Source: Endocalyx cinctus (lineage: Eukaryota > Ascomycota > Sordariomycetes > Amphisphaeriales > Apiosporaceae). From it: a stretch of 64,000 nt of DNA. Shown one piece after another: positions 44,773-56,364 of this stretch (its first letter is position 1; each line of letters opens with the position of its first letter). The notes under the pieces are model-generated. The model searched no databases and was not told the origin of the DNA. It was given only the letters and a program-made list of their open reading frames with translations. The DNA lies in the NCBI GenBank assembly GCA_001600455.1, contig BCKC01000002.1, forward strand, positions 682,001 to 746,000, in the 5' to 3' direction. A program made the position numbers and the translations under genes.

Positions 44773-46379
44773 ATGCCACAAACAGGGGTTGAGAGGGTGC
44801 GTACGGGGTGTCGTACATGCAAGTCAGTTCATTTGGTCATCGCAGCCTTGATCCCAGAAAAAGGTATTCGCAAACTAATCCCATGCGAAGAACACGTAAA
44901 GTCAAATGTGACGAGAGTCGACCAACTTGCCAGCGATGTCAGAAAAGCGGCCGAGTCTGTCTTGGGTACTCAACACCTCCACCCGGTAGTTTCTCTTGGA
45001 GTGAACTATTAAGAGTTCGACCATCTGCCATTTCCGGCTTATCAGAAAACGGCAATGAGCCACAGAATTTAGATTTCTTCCGCCATTTCGTGGCACCGTC
45101 TTTGAAAGGATCCTTGCGACCTGATTTCTGGACTGGGTCTGTTCTACAGCTAGCAATTCAGGAAGCTCCCGCTAGAAATGCCGTTCTAGCTATTAGCTTG
45201 CTATACCGGCAATTTAGCCCCATGACGATGAACAACTCTCTACTGACTGATGAGCATATTTCAGCAGTCCGCTACTATAACAAGGCACTAAGTGAGGTAG
45301 CCACGTCGGATTCGCTCAACACAGATACCGTGCTTTTGCTTTCAATATTGTTCACTTGCGTTGAATTACTTCGTGGCAACGTCGATACGTCCATTAATCA
45401 CTGTCGCCACGGTATCCGCATCCTAAATTCTTCTAATAAAGAGTACTTAGATATATTGCCTATATTTCATCACCTAAGCATATTCCCCTTCTTTTTTGGT
45501 GCCACTCCCTCCAATTTCCCTCTTCCGCCGGCGGCTAAACATTCGAGCTACCCTCTCCAATCTGTCTCACAGGCAACCGAGACCATGGATTCCTTAACGT
45601 CACGATCCGCCAGGCTACTCAGCGCCTTTGAAAGAATCCATATGGGTGTAGTTGATGTCATAGAACGACCGTCGGTATGCGCCTTGCTTTCGGCACAGCG
45701 GGAACTATCTCGTGATTTGGACACCTGGCTCTCCCACTTCTTGATTATAAGAGACCTACTGGATAAGTCTGGTGGCGAAGACGGGTCAACATACCGTATC
45801 TTAGAGATAAGATGGCTAGTCTGCACGATTTGGGTTGCCATTGCACCATACCCAGATGAGATGGTATGTGATCTTTACAGCGACCAATTTACGCGCATCG
45901 TCCAACTAGCGCGGGAAGAGGCAGCTCTTAGAGTACTCTCTGGCACGGAGAAAGCCAATACCTTCCGATTCGATATGGGAATATCGCCCTTATTATATTT
46001 TGTGGCCATCAAATGCCGGTTCTTCAAACTTCGCCTGGAAGCCCTGGAATTGGTCAAGGCACTTGGCTGCTCTAGAGAATCAATGTGGGATATGCCGATA
46101 CTATACGCTGTTGGTAAACGGATTATCGAGCGAGAGCATGGTGTAAAACTAGAATCTTCGCAGATCTATTCGTACTTGCAGAGTTCAACTTCAGACTATG
46201 CTCTCCCCCGTGATAGCGAGAGAATCAAGAGCTCTTATCTCGAAGATGAGACAAAGTTACATATTGACGATGGGGGCTCAAGAACCGTGCTGCGGCGAAT
46301 CACTTTCTTTGCTCGCCATTCTCCTAATAGAGGAACTAGCACAATTCGAGATTGGATAATCCTTCCAGACAATAGTTAG
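44773..46379 (+). CDS. Zn2Cys6 fungal transcription factor
   Basis: Exons 44773-44822 and 44891-46379 give 512 residues. The 68-nt intron (GTCAGT donor, CTAAT branch, AAG acceptor) splits the zinc cluster. Once spliced, the cluster is perfect: C-x2-C-x6-C-x6-C-x2-C-x6-C at Cys 13, 16, 23, 30, 33 and 40. The rest matches the fungal-specific C-terminal domain common in this class, with segments such as AVLAISLLYRQF, VLLLSILFTCVELLRGN and the LWVAIAP-like VCTIWVAIAPYPDEM. It should bind CGG-containing DNA as a dimer and control local genes. It is flanked by an MFS pseudogene on the left and a beta-lactamase-like hydrolase on the right, so it may once have regulated an export/degradation locus. 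The target is unproven. Confidence 0.9.
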
Positions 46380-46812
46380 CATAAATAAACTTTGAGTACA
46401 TCACGAAGCTTACTCCAGACAAACCAAGCGTGGCGGCGAAAAGTAAATCAAATGCGAGGAATTTGAAGAAGAAAAAATATATGTTTCACCAAATTAAGAC
46501 GTATGTAAGAAATTCAAAACATGAGTGGGTCATTTGCGAGGAGATCCATGTCTAGAGGTACGGCGGGAGGTTCAGCTCAGAAAAACTCCGCCCCCCTCCC
46601 ACCCTTAAACGGTGACGTGAAAGATCCGGCTTCAATATTTGAATGAATCTCACAAGCTTCAGTATCAAATAAATCTTTTAGATATATAAGTATCCTAATG
46701 ATTCCAAGTGCTGAACTGTTGGTATATTCAACACCGTTATCTACTTGACTACCTTCCCTAACTACCTCGAACAATCACGACGCTATAGCCTTTTTGCCCC
46801 CATTATTCTACC
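46380..46812. promoter_or_regulatory. Promoter region of the beta-lactamase-like gene
   Basis: 433 bp separate the regulator stop from the next ATG. No gene is visible. The last ~120 bases are pyrimidine-rich. No specific operator can be assigned. Confidence 0.4.
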
Positions 46813-48750
46813 ATGCTTCTCTATTCAAAGATTTTCTTCCTAGTATCTGCGGCTACAAAAGTCGTAGCAGCACCTCTCAACGAATGTGTTTTGGCAGGGC
46901 CTAGCTATCCGTCTCCCTCGTCGCTAATGGATAGCTTTTTCCTAGCAGACGTCATCACAAAGCTCGAAGAGACAATCAATAATGAAGACATTGTCTTACA
47001 GTCAAATAATACGGCTTGGGCCGTAGCTGCTTTCTCATCAAAGGAGAATAAAACGTTGCTCGAGCGCTACTACACCCCTCCAATCGACGTCGGTGTGAAG
47101 CAGGTGGATAGCAATTCAGTTTTTCGTATCGGAAGTGTGTCTAAAGTATTTTCCGTCTGGTCATTCTTGTTGGAAGTTGGTGATCAGCATTTTAACGATC
47201 CGATTACGAAATATATCCCGGAGCTGCGGAATCTGTCCGGCGCTCCTAGAGATGAGCAATTGGAAATATATAACGACCTCGACCTCATCAGATGGGATGA
47301 GGTCACTCTAGGTCAGCTCGCGAGTCACACATCTGGCATACCTCGTGACGGTTGGTTAAAACCCCATTACTAACGATTTTTCTATATTTATCATTTCGCG
47401 ACTAACATTTATATATTGGCTAGTAAACCAAAATGATCTGGCAGCGGAGCTCAACAAGGATGAAGCTATGGGTATGGGATTTCCAATTCTGAACAACACG
47501 GACATTCCGGTTTGCGGTGTTACTGGTATTAATCGTCCTTGTACACGTAGCGGTATGATGATACCCGTTGGCATCTTCCGAAAAGTGAAATGTCACCCTT
47601 TCAGCTTATCTAAATATTTTTGCTAATATCCGAGTTCGTCGTAGAAACATTTTTGTATCTCATGAAGCAGAAACCGATCTACCCAACCGCCAAATCCCCG
47701 GCTTATAGTAACTTGGCATATACATTGCTTAGCTACGCCCAGGAATCCATCACCGGAACCCCGCTCAGCAATGCAATGACGACTAACATTTTTGAATCGT
47801 TGGGGATGAGCCATACCAGCTACTCAACCGCGCCTTCGAGCGGCGGCGTGATTCCCGGCGGGAACGCGTCGCGAGTCGGCTGGGACTATGACTTCGGGCC
47901 CGGCAACCCTTTCGGCTCCATTTACAGCTCTACGTCCGATATGATCAAAGCCGGGCAGGCCATCCTCCAATCCACCCTGCTCCCGGAGGCTCAGACGCGC
48001 CGCTGGATGAAGCCGCTGGCGCAGACGGGCTATCTAAGCACGGCCGTCGGCGCCCCGTGGGAGATACGCTACCTGACGCTACCGAGCGGGCGCGTCACCC
48101 AGCTCTATACGAAGGAAGGGGACGTGGGAAATTACGCGACCGCGGTGGTGCTCGCGCCCGAGCACGACGTCGGCTGGGTCGTGTCGGCGGCGGGAGCCGT
48201 CGACGGCGAGTCCGGACGCGTCCGCACGTCGCTCGCGAACTCGCTCGGCGACCTGGTCTTGCCCGCGGCTGAGCGGCAGGCTCGACGCGAGGCGCGCGCC
48301 AACTTCGCCGGCGCGTACGCGCGCGCGGACACGAACAGCTCCGTGACCATAACGCTGGCCGACGACGACGACGGCACCCCTCCGGGCCTCGCGGTGAGGG
48401 ACTTGGTGAGCCGGGGCGTGCAGATTATCGGCCCGGAGAGCGTGCTCGTTCCGCTGTACGGCGCGGGACAATCGGCGCGGTTGTATCCCTCGGGGTTGAA
48501 GGCCGTCAGCGCTAGGAGAGAAAGCGGTACGGGGGTGTACGACTCGCAGCTCGGATTTAGAGCTACTTTCTTCAATGCTACGGAGCCTGATCAAGTTCAA
48601 GACCCGTGCCTTTTGGCTTGGACGGCTCTGGGTACGCCACTTTGGGGATTGGTGAGTATCGATGATTGGGTTTTCAAAATGGGAGAGGATGGCCGGGCAG
48701 AGGCGTTGGACGTAAGATTCTTGCGGCTCAGAATGGATAGAGTGATGTAG
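46813..48750 (+). CDS. Secreted beta-lactamase-like (class C / penicillin-binding-protein fold) serine hydrolase
   Basis: Exons 46813-47350, 47424-47552 and 47645-48750 join in frame to 590 residues. Residues 1-20 are a signal peptide ending VVAA. The SxxK catalytic motif is GSVSK (Ser about 108, Lys about 111), and the second motif Y-S-N occurs in SPAYSNLAYTLLSYA. A segment with conserved cysteines (DIPVCGVTGINRPCTRS) is typical of the fungal members. Family members cleave esters, amides or lactams; some detoxify xenobiotics or act in secondary-metabolite release. The substrate is unknown. The gene follows a Zn2Cys6 regulator 433 bp upstream. From about 47830 to 48500 the coding sequence becomes strikingly GC-rich compared with exons 1-2 and with neighbouring genes. 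Confidence 0.9.
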
Positions 48751-49478
48751 TTTACCGTTTTCTCCGGCCAGTTTTCATTCAGGAAAGATGAAGTGAAAAG
48801 GAACGAGTTGGAAAGATCTAGCATCCGTTTCGTACAATCTACCGGCTTCGTTCTTCTATGTGATTACTTATTGCCGTGCTCCTAATTATGATAATGATGA
48901 GTGCTACCCATATGAGAATTCCTTGCTCGTTTGTAAGGTTGATCCCACCATTTTCTTTTTTAATAAGCCCAAGTTAAGCTTGAGACTCAGGCCTTTCTGT
49001 GAGCCAGCACGCTCACCTCCTGTTTTATTATTAATATTTTGAAGTCTTTTAAAATATATTATCGTAATGCTTTTTTCAACGTAAAAAAAAAGATCAAAAG
49101 TATATCGAGCAAATGTCTACCTGGCTATTCCTCTCCGCTTCCTCTTCTCTTGGTATCCAAAACTTCTTCGTGTCCGACGTACAAAATGTCATTTCTAGCT
49201 GCAAAACAAGTGAAAAAAAAGCGTGCAGATATCTCAACGTCATTCTCAAGTTTGCCGCATCTCGCTGCATCTACTCTTCAGGTGCGTCATGCACTCCCAA
49301 GATACACGGCCCACCATCCGTGGAAAAAGGAAAGCGTTCTGAGTTGTGCTCCGAAATCTCGATGTGGCCATCTGATACCTTCCCAACATTTCGTGGTTGG
49401 ACGTGGCGTTCGTGCTCGGTCGAGAGCGTCAGGTCGTCTTTTGCTAACCGCTTGGGCCCGCCAAAGACTGTCAGTACG
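48751..49478. other. Intergenic spacer
   Basis: No gene is supported. Frames at 49039-49664 run into the hairpins at 49479-49769 and have no recognisable motif, so they are not called. Confidence 0.45.
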
Positions 49479-49542
49479 GAAGAATCGTCGATCCTATCAG
49501 CCGTCGTGGGGCTTCGACGGCTGATAGGATCGACGATTCTTC
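49479..49542. repeat. Perfect 28-bp inverted repeat with 8-nt loop
   Basis: The arms are 49479-49506 and 49515-49542, exact reverse complements, starting GAAGAATCGTCG on the left. The loop is TGGGGCTT. It lies ten bases left of the 94-bp inverted repeat and would be transcribed in the 3' trailer of the minus-strand gene that ends at 49765. Confidence 0.95.
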
Positions 49543-49552
49543 TTGAGCACCG

Positions 49553-49769
49553 CTTAGACTGCGGACTCAGCCAGTCAGCATCACCAAGGCCGCTATACCG
49601 TTTTAGATCAATCGATAAACGCACAGACCAAGAAAGCACAGATCAACTCCTGAGCACCTATTAGTTGATAACGAATTGATCTGTGCTTTCTTGGTCTGTG
49701 CGTTTATCGATTGATCTAAAACGGTATAGCGGCCTTGGTGATGCTGACTGGCTGAGTCCGCAGTCTAAG
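49553..49769. repeat. Perfect 94-bp inverted repeat with 29-nt loop
   Basis: The arms are 49553-49646 and 49676-49769; I checked them base by base and found no mismatch. The right arm begins exactly at the last base of the final Pro codon and the stop codon of the zinc-finger gene (minus strand), so the gene's mRNA would end in a very long hairpin. The left arm is therefore an inverted copy of the gene's end. On the plus strand, TGAGCACC occurs both in the loop (49651-49658) and in the spacer to the 28-bp repeat (49544-49551). Confidence 0.95.
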
Positions 49770-52575
49770 GGATAGCTTGGATGCGCCACGATATTTCATC
49801 GGTAGTACTTGTGGTGGCGGGGGCGTCTTTCAAGTGCGGCCCCTCATGAAATGGTAGACTCCGTTCGCCGTCCGAATCGCTATCCTTCACCGAGCTCTTC
49901 GCGCCGGCATCGCTGGACATAAGGCCCCGTCTATATACAACGGGGTCTAGGGTACGCGACGCCTCGTTTTCCGTCTCCGCTCGACTTTGGACGTCTACCG
50001 TCTTCGCCGATTTTGCCTGTTTTATGACGTGCAGGAAAATACAGTCATCCAAGTGCTCGTAGAGGTCTTGCGCATGAGCGAAAATGTTCTCGCACGCGGA
50101 GCATCTGCCCGTCGCGTCCGGAGGATAGCCCATCATCGGTTCGCTACCCGAGCTAATGCTTGGTAAGACCTTCCTTCGGCTGTTGGGCGGCGTCTGTTGG
50201 ACGGTGTGAACGGCAGTGAGGTGGCGTTTGAAAACGTCGGCACGGTTAAAAGACTTCTCAGCCGCCGTTCCGGACCCGGGACAGAATCCACACACCATCG
50301 TACCCTTATAATGAGTGAGCGTATGACGGTTCTTATCGTATTTCTGCGCAAAGCCTTTGACGTGATATTCGCACGTCTGGATCGGGCACTTTTCGGGCCG
50401 TTCTAGCTGATGCGTGAGCATATGTGCCTTCAAGTCCTTGAAGGCCTTACCGCAACCTATTTGTGGACACCGGGATTTCTCTTTGCGCTCGTCATTTTGG
50501 TAGGGCATGTAGGGTGATTTACTTGGTATCCTGGGAATGGCTGAATCAGGGATGGTTAAAGTGGGGAGGCCAAAATTCAGGTCGGTAAAAAGGTGGACGG
50601 TGGACGGTGAGTAACCGAAATCGGCATGCGGAGAAGGATTTGATCTGTTAGGGGGCGTTGATTCGGAACTACAACTTGTGAGATCTGGCGTACTTAGCAT
50701 GTCATCATCTTCCTCAGGATATCTTCTGAAGCCGTATGTTGACATTCCCGGAAGTAGCGGTTCAGTATGATGGCGTTTGTAACTCAAAAGGGATAGACCT
50801 AAAAAACGATTGTAATCAGCGAGAGGGTCTGGAAATATATGTGATATCCACCATATGATGTGCTAGGTTCAAAGATCACGGTACTTACATTCATATGGTA
50901 CACCCGTTCCGTGGAAAGTATCTCCGGTACTAGGAAACGAATACGAGTATGGCGGCTCGATGGGGGCCGGATCGGGCCGGTGTGTATATATCATATAATC
51001 AAGCGTTTTGGTGTTGTGTAATCGAGGTGACCCCATAATTGATGAGGGTCTATTTGACATCTCCACTGAATATGAGTTGTCTGACGTACCCACATGCCGA
51101 ATTCCGGGCGTTGGATTGAGATCAAACGTTAAACTTGAAGGATACAGACGAGGTTCGGTAGAGTTATCCGTGTTCATGCCAGCTATGCTAACATTTCCGT
51201 TCTTCGAGGAGGCAAGAAGCACGGAGCTACCAGTCCTGGTTCGGAGGTCTTCGAAGATATCAGTGGCAGGCACCATGTATGCCGTTTGCGTCCCTGAACA
51301 TCCTCGGACAATATGACCGTAGAAGTCACCGGACTCTTCATCGACCACGACAGCACCGCAGTCTCCTTCGACAACGACACCGCTGAGTTGCAGGGCGATA
51401 AGGCTTTGTAGAGACGAGGAGTTTGCGGCGCGGAAATGCGTTCTTCCAGGAACAATCATCCCGCGCATTGAGCCGCCTGACGAGGTAACGGCGATTATTC
51501 TCCTTGCGTGGTTGCCGACAGGGGCAACATTCTCAACGGGGAGCGTCCTTTCAATTTCACCGTCATGCCAATGGATTTCGTTTACGCCGTCCAAATCAGT
51601 CGGAGACACGGAGATGAAGGCGTAATCCAGGTTGGGGTCTCCACCTTCACGGGAATGAAGCGACAGTTTTCCTATCTCTTCCAGATCTTTTCCAGTTGTG
51701 CGATCGTGACGATCATCGAAGACCAGAGCATCGGGGAGGGAGGTTGGTGGACGCGCGACCGGTTCTCGAGAAAAAAGACTCGCGGACGTTGAGATTGGAC
51801 TCGAACTATCGTCATCGTGCTCGGCCCAGCGCTGTCTCGTAGGAGGTGTGAGGCTGCCTCTTGTAGTAGCCTCAAAGTCGTCACTCAAATCATCGTCAGT
51901 CTCGTCATCATCACTCTGTCCATCGAAATGACACTCGTCCAAGTTTACACTGGGCGTCAATGGCGGCGTTAACTCTAGAGCCGAAATGGGCTCATCAATA
52001 TGACCGACGGTCGACTGGTAGTACTTGTCTCCGATCTTGATAACGACACCTCCCGTAGCTGATCGGAATGGCGCATGCGACTCCTTGCTAGATATGACGT
52101 GCCTCCCTATTGTCGGTGATTGCGATGTAGATAGGAGGACATGTTCATCGTATCCGGTCGGCTCCGTCGCCAATGCCCGAGCAGGAGCAGGTTGCTCGAG
52201 AGGCAAGGCACTCGCCCCGAGGCCGAATTCGGGATACTTTTGGAGGAGTCCGCTGTAACGGATGGCAATCTCGGCGTCGGCTCGCACTTTTGGATTAGTA
52301 CAACAAACCATAATAGTGGGAGACGAGGTCTTCTCCTTATTTCCGATCATATACAAGCGAACGTATATATCGGCATATCCGAGTCCAGCATTTCGTAGCA
52401 AAGGCTCGAGCTCGGGGGCTATTACGCTCTCAAACTTCTCCATAGCGTGCCCGCAAGCCCACCAGGCTTTTTTTCGTCCGAGTCTGGTCGTTGGTATTTC
52501 TCCGTCGCAGCAAGCTGTGGGATCGTCCAACTTTTTTCGAATTGTCGTGACCCTATGGAAACCTGGGAAAGGCAT
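49765..52575 (-). CDS. Chymotrypsin-like protease domain (Cys nucleophile) fused to C2H2 zinc fingers
   Basis: Exons on the minus strand 52575-50889 and 50798-49765 join in frame through a 90-nt intron (GTAAGT donor, CTGAT branch, TTAG acceptor), giving 906 residues; read separately, they look like two genes. Residues ~1-130 are a domain found in fungal proteins of this type. Residues ~180-450 look like a chymotrypsin fold: His in STVGH (about 192), Asp in LDYAFISV (about 317), and GDCGAVVVD (Cys about 406) followed by YGHIVRG and AYMVPA. An acidic Ser-rich insert separates His and Asp. In the second exon there are three C2H2 fingers (RCPQIGC..HMLTH, KCPIQTC..HTLTH, VCGFC..HLTAVH) and a C2HC one. 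Its first in-frame ATG is 52575. It shares a 237-bp divergent promoter with the gene at 52813. The stop lies in the 94-bp inverted repeat. Confidence 0.85.
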
Positions 52576-52812
52576 GTTTGATTGCTGCACTGTTGCTTGA
52601 ACGGAATAATGAGTCACGGCGAACAATTCTAGACGTGTCCCATGATGTTGTAAGCAGAAGACAAGAAGGAATAAGGAAATTACGGTGCAGAAATGGGAAA
52701 GGCATATGAAGTTTCATAACAATGTACGGAATCATACCAACAAAATTTCAACACATACTAGCCGGGCGTCGTGGCTGAGCAATGCGACCTGCAGCATCGC
52801 AAAAGCCATATT
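52576..52812. promoter_or_regulatory. Divergent promoter region
   Basis: 237 bp lie between the start codons of the protease/zinc-finger gene (minus) and the C-terminally anchored protein gene (plus). The shared short interval suggests co-regulation. No TATA box or operator can be named with confidence. Confidence 0.45.
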
Positions 52813-54274
52813 ATGAATCATTGGTTTAAAAGCCATGCACACCGAAAAAACTACGGGGCTCAGTATGACATGCTTGTCAAGTATTCCGGCTGTGCACGGC
52901 AGTATAGTAATTTACTTATGGAATCATTGGCCCAGAACAGCCCTCGACAAATCTATTATGCCTACTTGGGCTATGGCGGCTTATACGGACTCCGGTTACT
53001 TTTTTTCATCAAGCCTCCCTCTCTCATGCTTGGCGACCATGATTGTCAATTTGCTAATACCATGATATCTCAGCCAGTCTCCACGAGGTGGTCGATAAAT
53101 CCCAAAGACTACATATTCCAGAAAAACATGGACACCCAAGTGGATGAACTGGTTCAGCTTCTCTGGCTGAACCCGGCGAAACCCGCTCTGATAAATAACG
53201 ATCCGGGGACTGATCTCACCCACGAAGCATATTGCGAGTACTACAGGCATCAATGGCACCTATTTACGGGGGCCGCCAGCCGTCGCGACGTGGTAATACA
53301 AGACATCAAAGATTTGTACCCGTTAATGCGTCGACTGCTGACCGACGGCACCCGCCAGGAGATCACCGACGAGCTAATGAAGCATCACGGCAGTCGCATT
53401 TCGGAAGATACATGCAGGAACACCATCAACCTCGTAGCGCGACTGCTACTCATGCTCAAATTTGACGTTGTCAAGTTCCAAGCCGTTCCGAGGGGAGTGT
53501 TGGATTGGCAGGACGGTCCCTTGCGTGATTTCGTCGAATCATACTTCAGCCAGAGTGGCCCGGTGCTCGGATGCGATCGCATCCGACTCCCTAAAGCGTT
53601 TGACGGCTGGAGCCTCGAGGTCGTGGCCGGCATTAAGGTCGACTTCACCGACAACCTTGCCGACCACCTCTTGCTCGTCGACGATGATTCGCGCGTCCTA
53701 ATATTTCATCACGCCTCGTTCTTGGAGTATCATCGACAACGATCACAAGAGTAAGTTCAGTAGCTAACTAGTCATTCATCACTCACTTCAATGCAAGAGG
53801 ATAGCCATGTTTTGCTAACGAGCATCCTTATCGACAAGCTCGCTTTTTCCACCTGGGCTGGTCGACGAGACTCTTCGGACCCTGGCACAGCTCTTTCCGC
53901 AATCCGAGTTCAGTTCAAGCCAGCGCAGAGGGAAAGGTTCAAGGGGGAGTAATTGGATGCGCAAGGTCCGGGCGAATCAGAGGGTTCATCACGAACGGTC
54001 GGTAGACCCGCGGCTGGTGCTCTGCGGCATTCTCCACGCCGAAGACCGACAAATTGAACGATTCCACTTCTGGCGAGATCGCTTAGTTATTCTGAAACAA
54101 ACATACGACGACGCTACACCGAGAACCATCTCCCAGTGGTGGCACGATCGGCGGAACGGTGTGCAGTGGTACACTTTCTGGGTAGCTATCATCGTCCTGA
54201 TCATCACTACGTTTCTCGGTATCGTGCAGTGCGTTGAGAGTGGGTTGCAGGTTTACAAAGCTTATGTACCGTGA
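52813..54274 (+). CDS. Fungal protein with a C-terminal membrane anchor; function unknown
   Basis: Exons 52813-53750 and 53839-54274 (GTAAGT donor, GCTAACG branch, AAG acceptor) give 457 residues. The start is the least certain part: the frame is open upstream to 52771 without an ATG, and an earlier exon could exist. The body is soluble and alpha-helical by composition. The C-terminal ~35 residues form a single membrane helix (FWVAIIVLIITTFLGIVQ, about 424-443) followed by CVESGLQVYKAYVP. This ending is a recurrent signature of fungal orphan proteins, and the LFPPGLVDETLRTLAQLFP segment belongs to the same family. No enzymatic motif is visible. It is divergent from the protease/zinc-finger gene, so the two may act together (inference). 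Confidence 0.8.
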
Positions 54275-56364
54275 TTTGTTTTTTTTTTTTTTTTTTTGGG
54301 TGTGGGTGCGATACACAGAAGTAAATTAAATATGAGATTGTTAGAGCTTATGAACGTGGGTTGGGAGCTTGGCAATCATATAGAATGTACTATGTAAAAT
54401 ATCTCATTGAATTAGGGCTTCAGGAACTATCTATTTCTACAAATCGAGCGGGAGCTCAGCACCTTATTTATAATGCTTCCTGAGCTGGTAATACGTAATT
54501 ACTGGATTGGTCAATCTCTCAGACCAGGTCAGTAAGCTTAATTCCACCCCTTAATTTAACGTCTCCAGTACCAGGTCCCATTTAGTCCCACTTCTCCATC
54601 ACAGCTTAGCAGTAAGACATGAGTGTAGTTTAAGAGTCGAAGAACTACTGCATTAATTCTTAACTATCTATTCGGGCGGAAGCCCTCCCTTACATAATAG
54701 ACGTGTCCTACTGGGGCTATCCTTCGGGTAGCAGCCGCAGGTACACATCTTAGATTACGTGATAAGCAGGGCCTCTGACAGAAGGCTTTTGGAGTATGGT
54801 TACATTGAAGGCGCGTGCTATACCCACCAATATTGCATTCGACCTTCTCCTTGCTTTTATATCCTCGCTGAAGTAGCGGGGTCCATTTTAATTGGCGTCT
54901 CTAAATTACGCTGTACTTGATGCTAAGGACATGTTTATTTACTTTTGTCTCGAACTGCAGTAGATTATATAAGCTGCTCCGGTTGAGACCCAGCAGGCTC
55001 CTAAGATGGCGACGACGCGCGCTATTCGGAGGAGCAGGACGGTCGTTTTGGCGGATACGAAGGCGGAGGTGATCTATCAAACTGAGCCCCAGAGAAGTCT
55101 AGTTGACCGGTCTTGCGGGGATACCACGTGGAGCACGACCCGGCCGAATACGACGTAGTTGGTGCCGGCCATGGTAATCGGGGGTATGGTGGTGGAGGTG
55201 TTGTCAGGGATATCAGGTGGAGCAGTTGTTAGAAGCGTGGCTACGGCTACCCTCCGGGTAGCCCACCTAGAATAGGTCTATATAAAGAGGGGCTTCCGCC
55301 CCTCGAGGGAGATAGAAAGGTCAAGAATCAATAAAGTTATTTACTAGGCTCTTGAAATTACACTGCTAAGCTCCGGCTCCGTAACTGCGCGACACTATTC
55401 TCCAACGTACCCCATTTTCTCACAGGTGTACGGCATGATGTACAGCGTCATGTACGTCGGGTTCGTCGCGGAAACGATCCGGGTTCCGTAGCCGATTACT
55501 TTCACTATCATTTTTCCCCGCCATCAAATTAACTAATAGTTGTTTATGATAATGCGGCGATGGCAGCCGGCTGCGAGCCGTCATATTTTAGAATACTTTA
55601 CCAGTATTCCTTACCCGGGAGCGGACATCATGTCACAAGCCAAGAACGAAAAAAAAAAAAAAAAAACCTGCTCAGAGAAAGCAACGGGAAACAACGAGGG
55701 AACAGATAAAAATATGGATGTTCCAGCATAATCCATGTAGATTTGAAAACACACGGAAAATTAGGAATATATAATTCCGCAACTATTTCTTATTTCTGGT
55801 CTATCCCGTAGGGCGATACATAAGGGCGATATATATTTAGCATCACGCCGAATATCCCGTAGGCCCGGAAAATAATTAATAGTTTATTTCAACCGTCGTC
55901 TAAACCGTAGCCTCTGGAAACGGGAGCTCGGAAAACTCGTATCTTACTCGCTTTTAAAGCATCACCCGAGAAGGAGCCGAGAAATCCATCTGGACGGTGT
56001 GCTAGGAAAAAATGAACTGTAAAATACTAAACAGTATCCGAGACCAAAGCAGAATTGTCGGTCTCGCAAATCTCGTATACTAAACCACTATCAGATAAAT
56101 AGCATTGGCAAATCCTTATTTATTCTCGTATTCTCGGGACTCGATTGCGTTTTTAATTTGTTCCGTACATTGTCTCGTTCCACTAACTTACCCCCGCCCG
56201 CTCTCGGGTCATGTTCGTATTCGGTCTTTGGTCGTACATCTCAATTCACACTAATATTGGGGAGAGGCAGCTATTATATTTAAGGGAAAGCCGGAACCCA
56301 TTTTTACGATTGGAAAAAAAATTTAATCCAAAGAAAATCACCGGAATAAAATTCTGCTATATCA
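54275..56364. other. 2.1-kb spacer with degenerate mobile-element remnant
   Basis: No gene is supported. It starts with a run of about 20 T (54275-54298) and contains the inverted-repeat element at 54674-55302. The stretch 55400-56364 shows no recognisable structure; a run of about 18 A lies near 55650-55667. Confidence 0.5.
54674..55302. mobile_element. Degenerate ~630-bp element with diverged terminal inverted repeats
   Basis: The left arm (about 54674-54740, GGGCGGAAGCCC... GGGTAGC) and right arm (about 55237-55302, ending GGGCTTCCGCCC) align as reverse complements with roughly 70% identity by eye. Inside are an internal hairpin (GCTCCT near 54997 / AGGAGC near 55030), and near the right end a TATATAAAG box followed about 50 bases later by CAATAAA, as in an LTR. 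It could be a non-autonomous TIR element or two inverted LTR pieces. No coding capacity is left. Confidence 0.5.

Noticed and set aside
48079..48600. Two minus-strand frames inside the beta-lactamase-like gene
   Set aside because: They are Arg/Ala-rich shadow frames caused by the GC-rich coding strand.
49039..49664. Overlapping plus-strand frames of 161 and 183 codons
   Set aside because: They run into the perfect inverted repeats, show no family motif and lack continuity beyond them.
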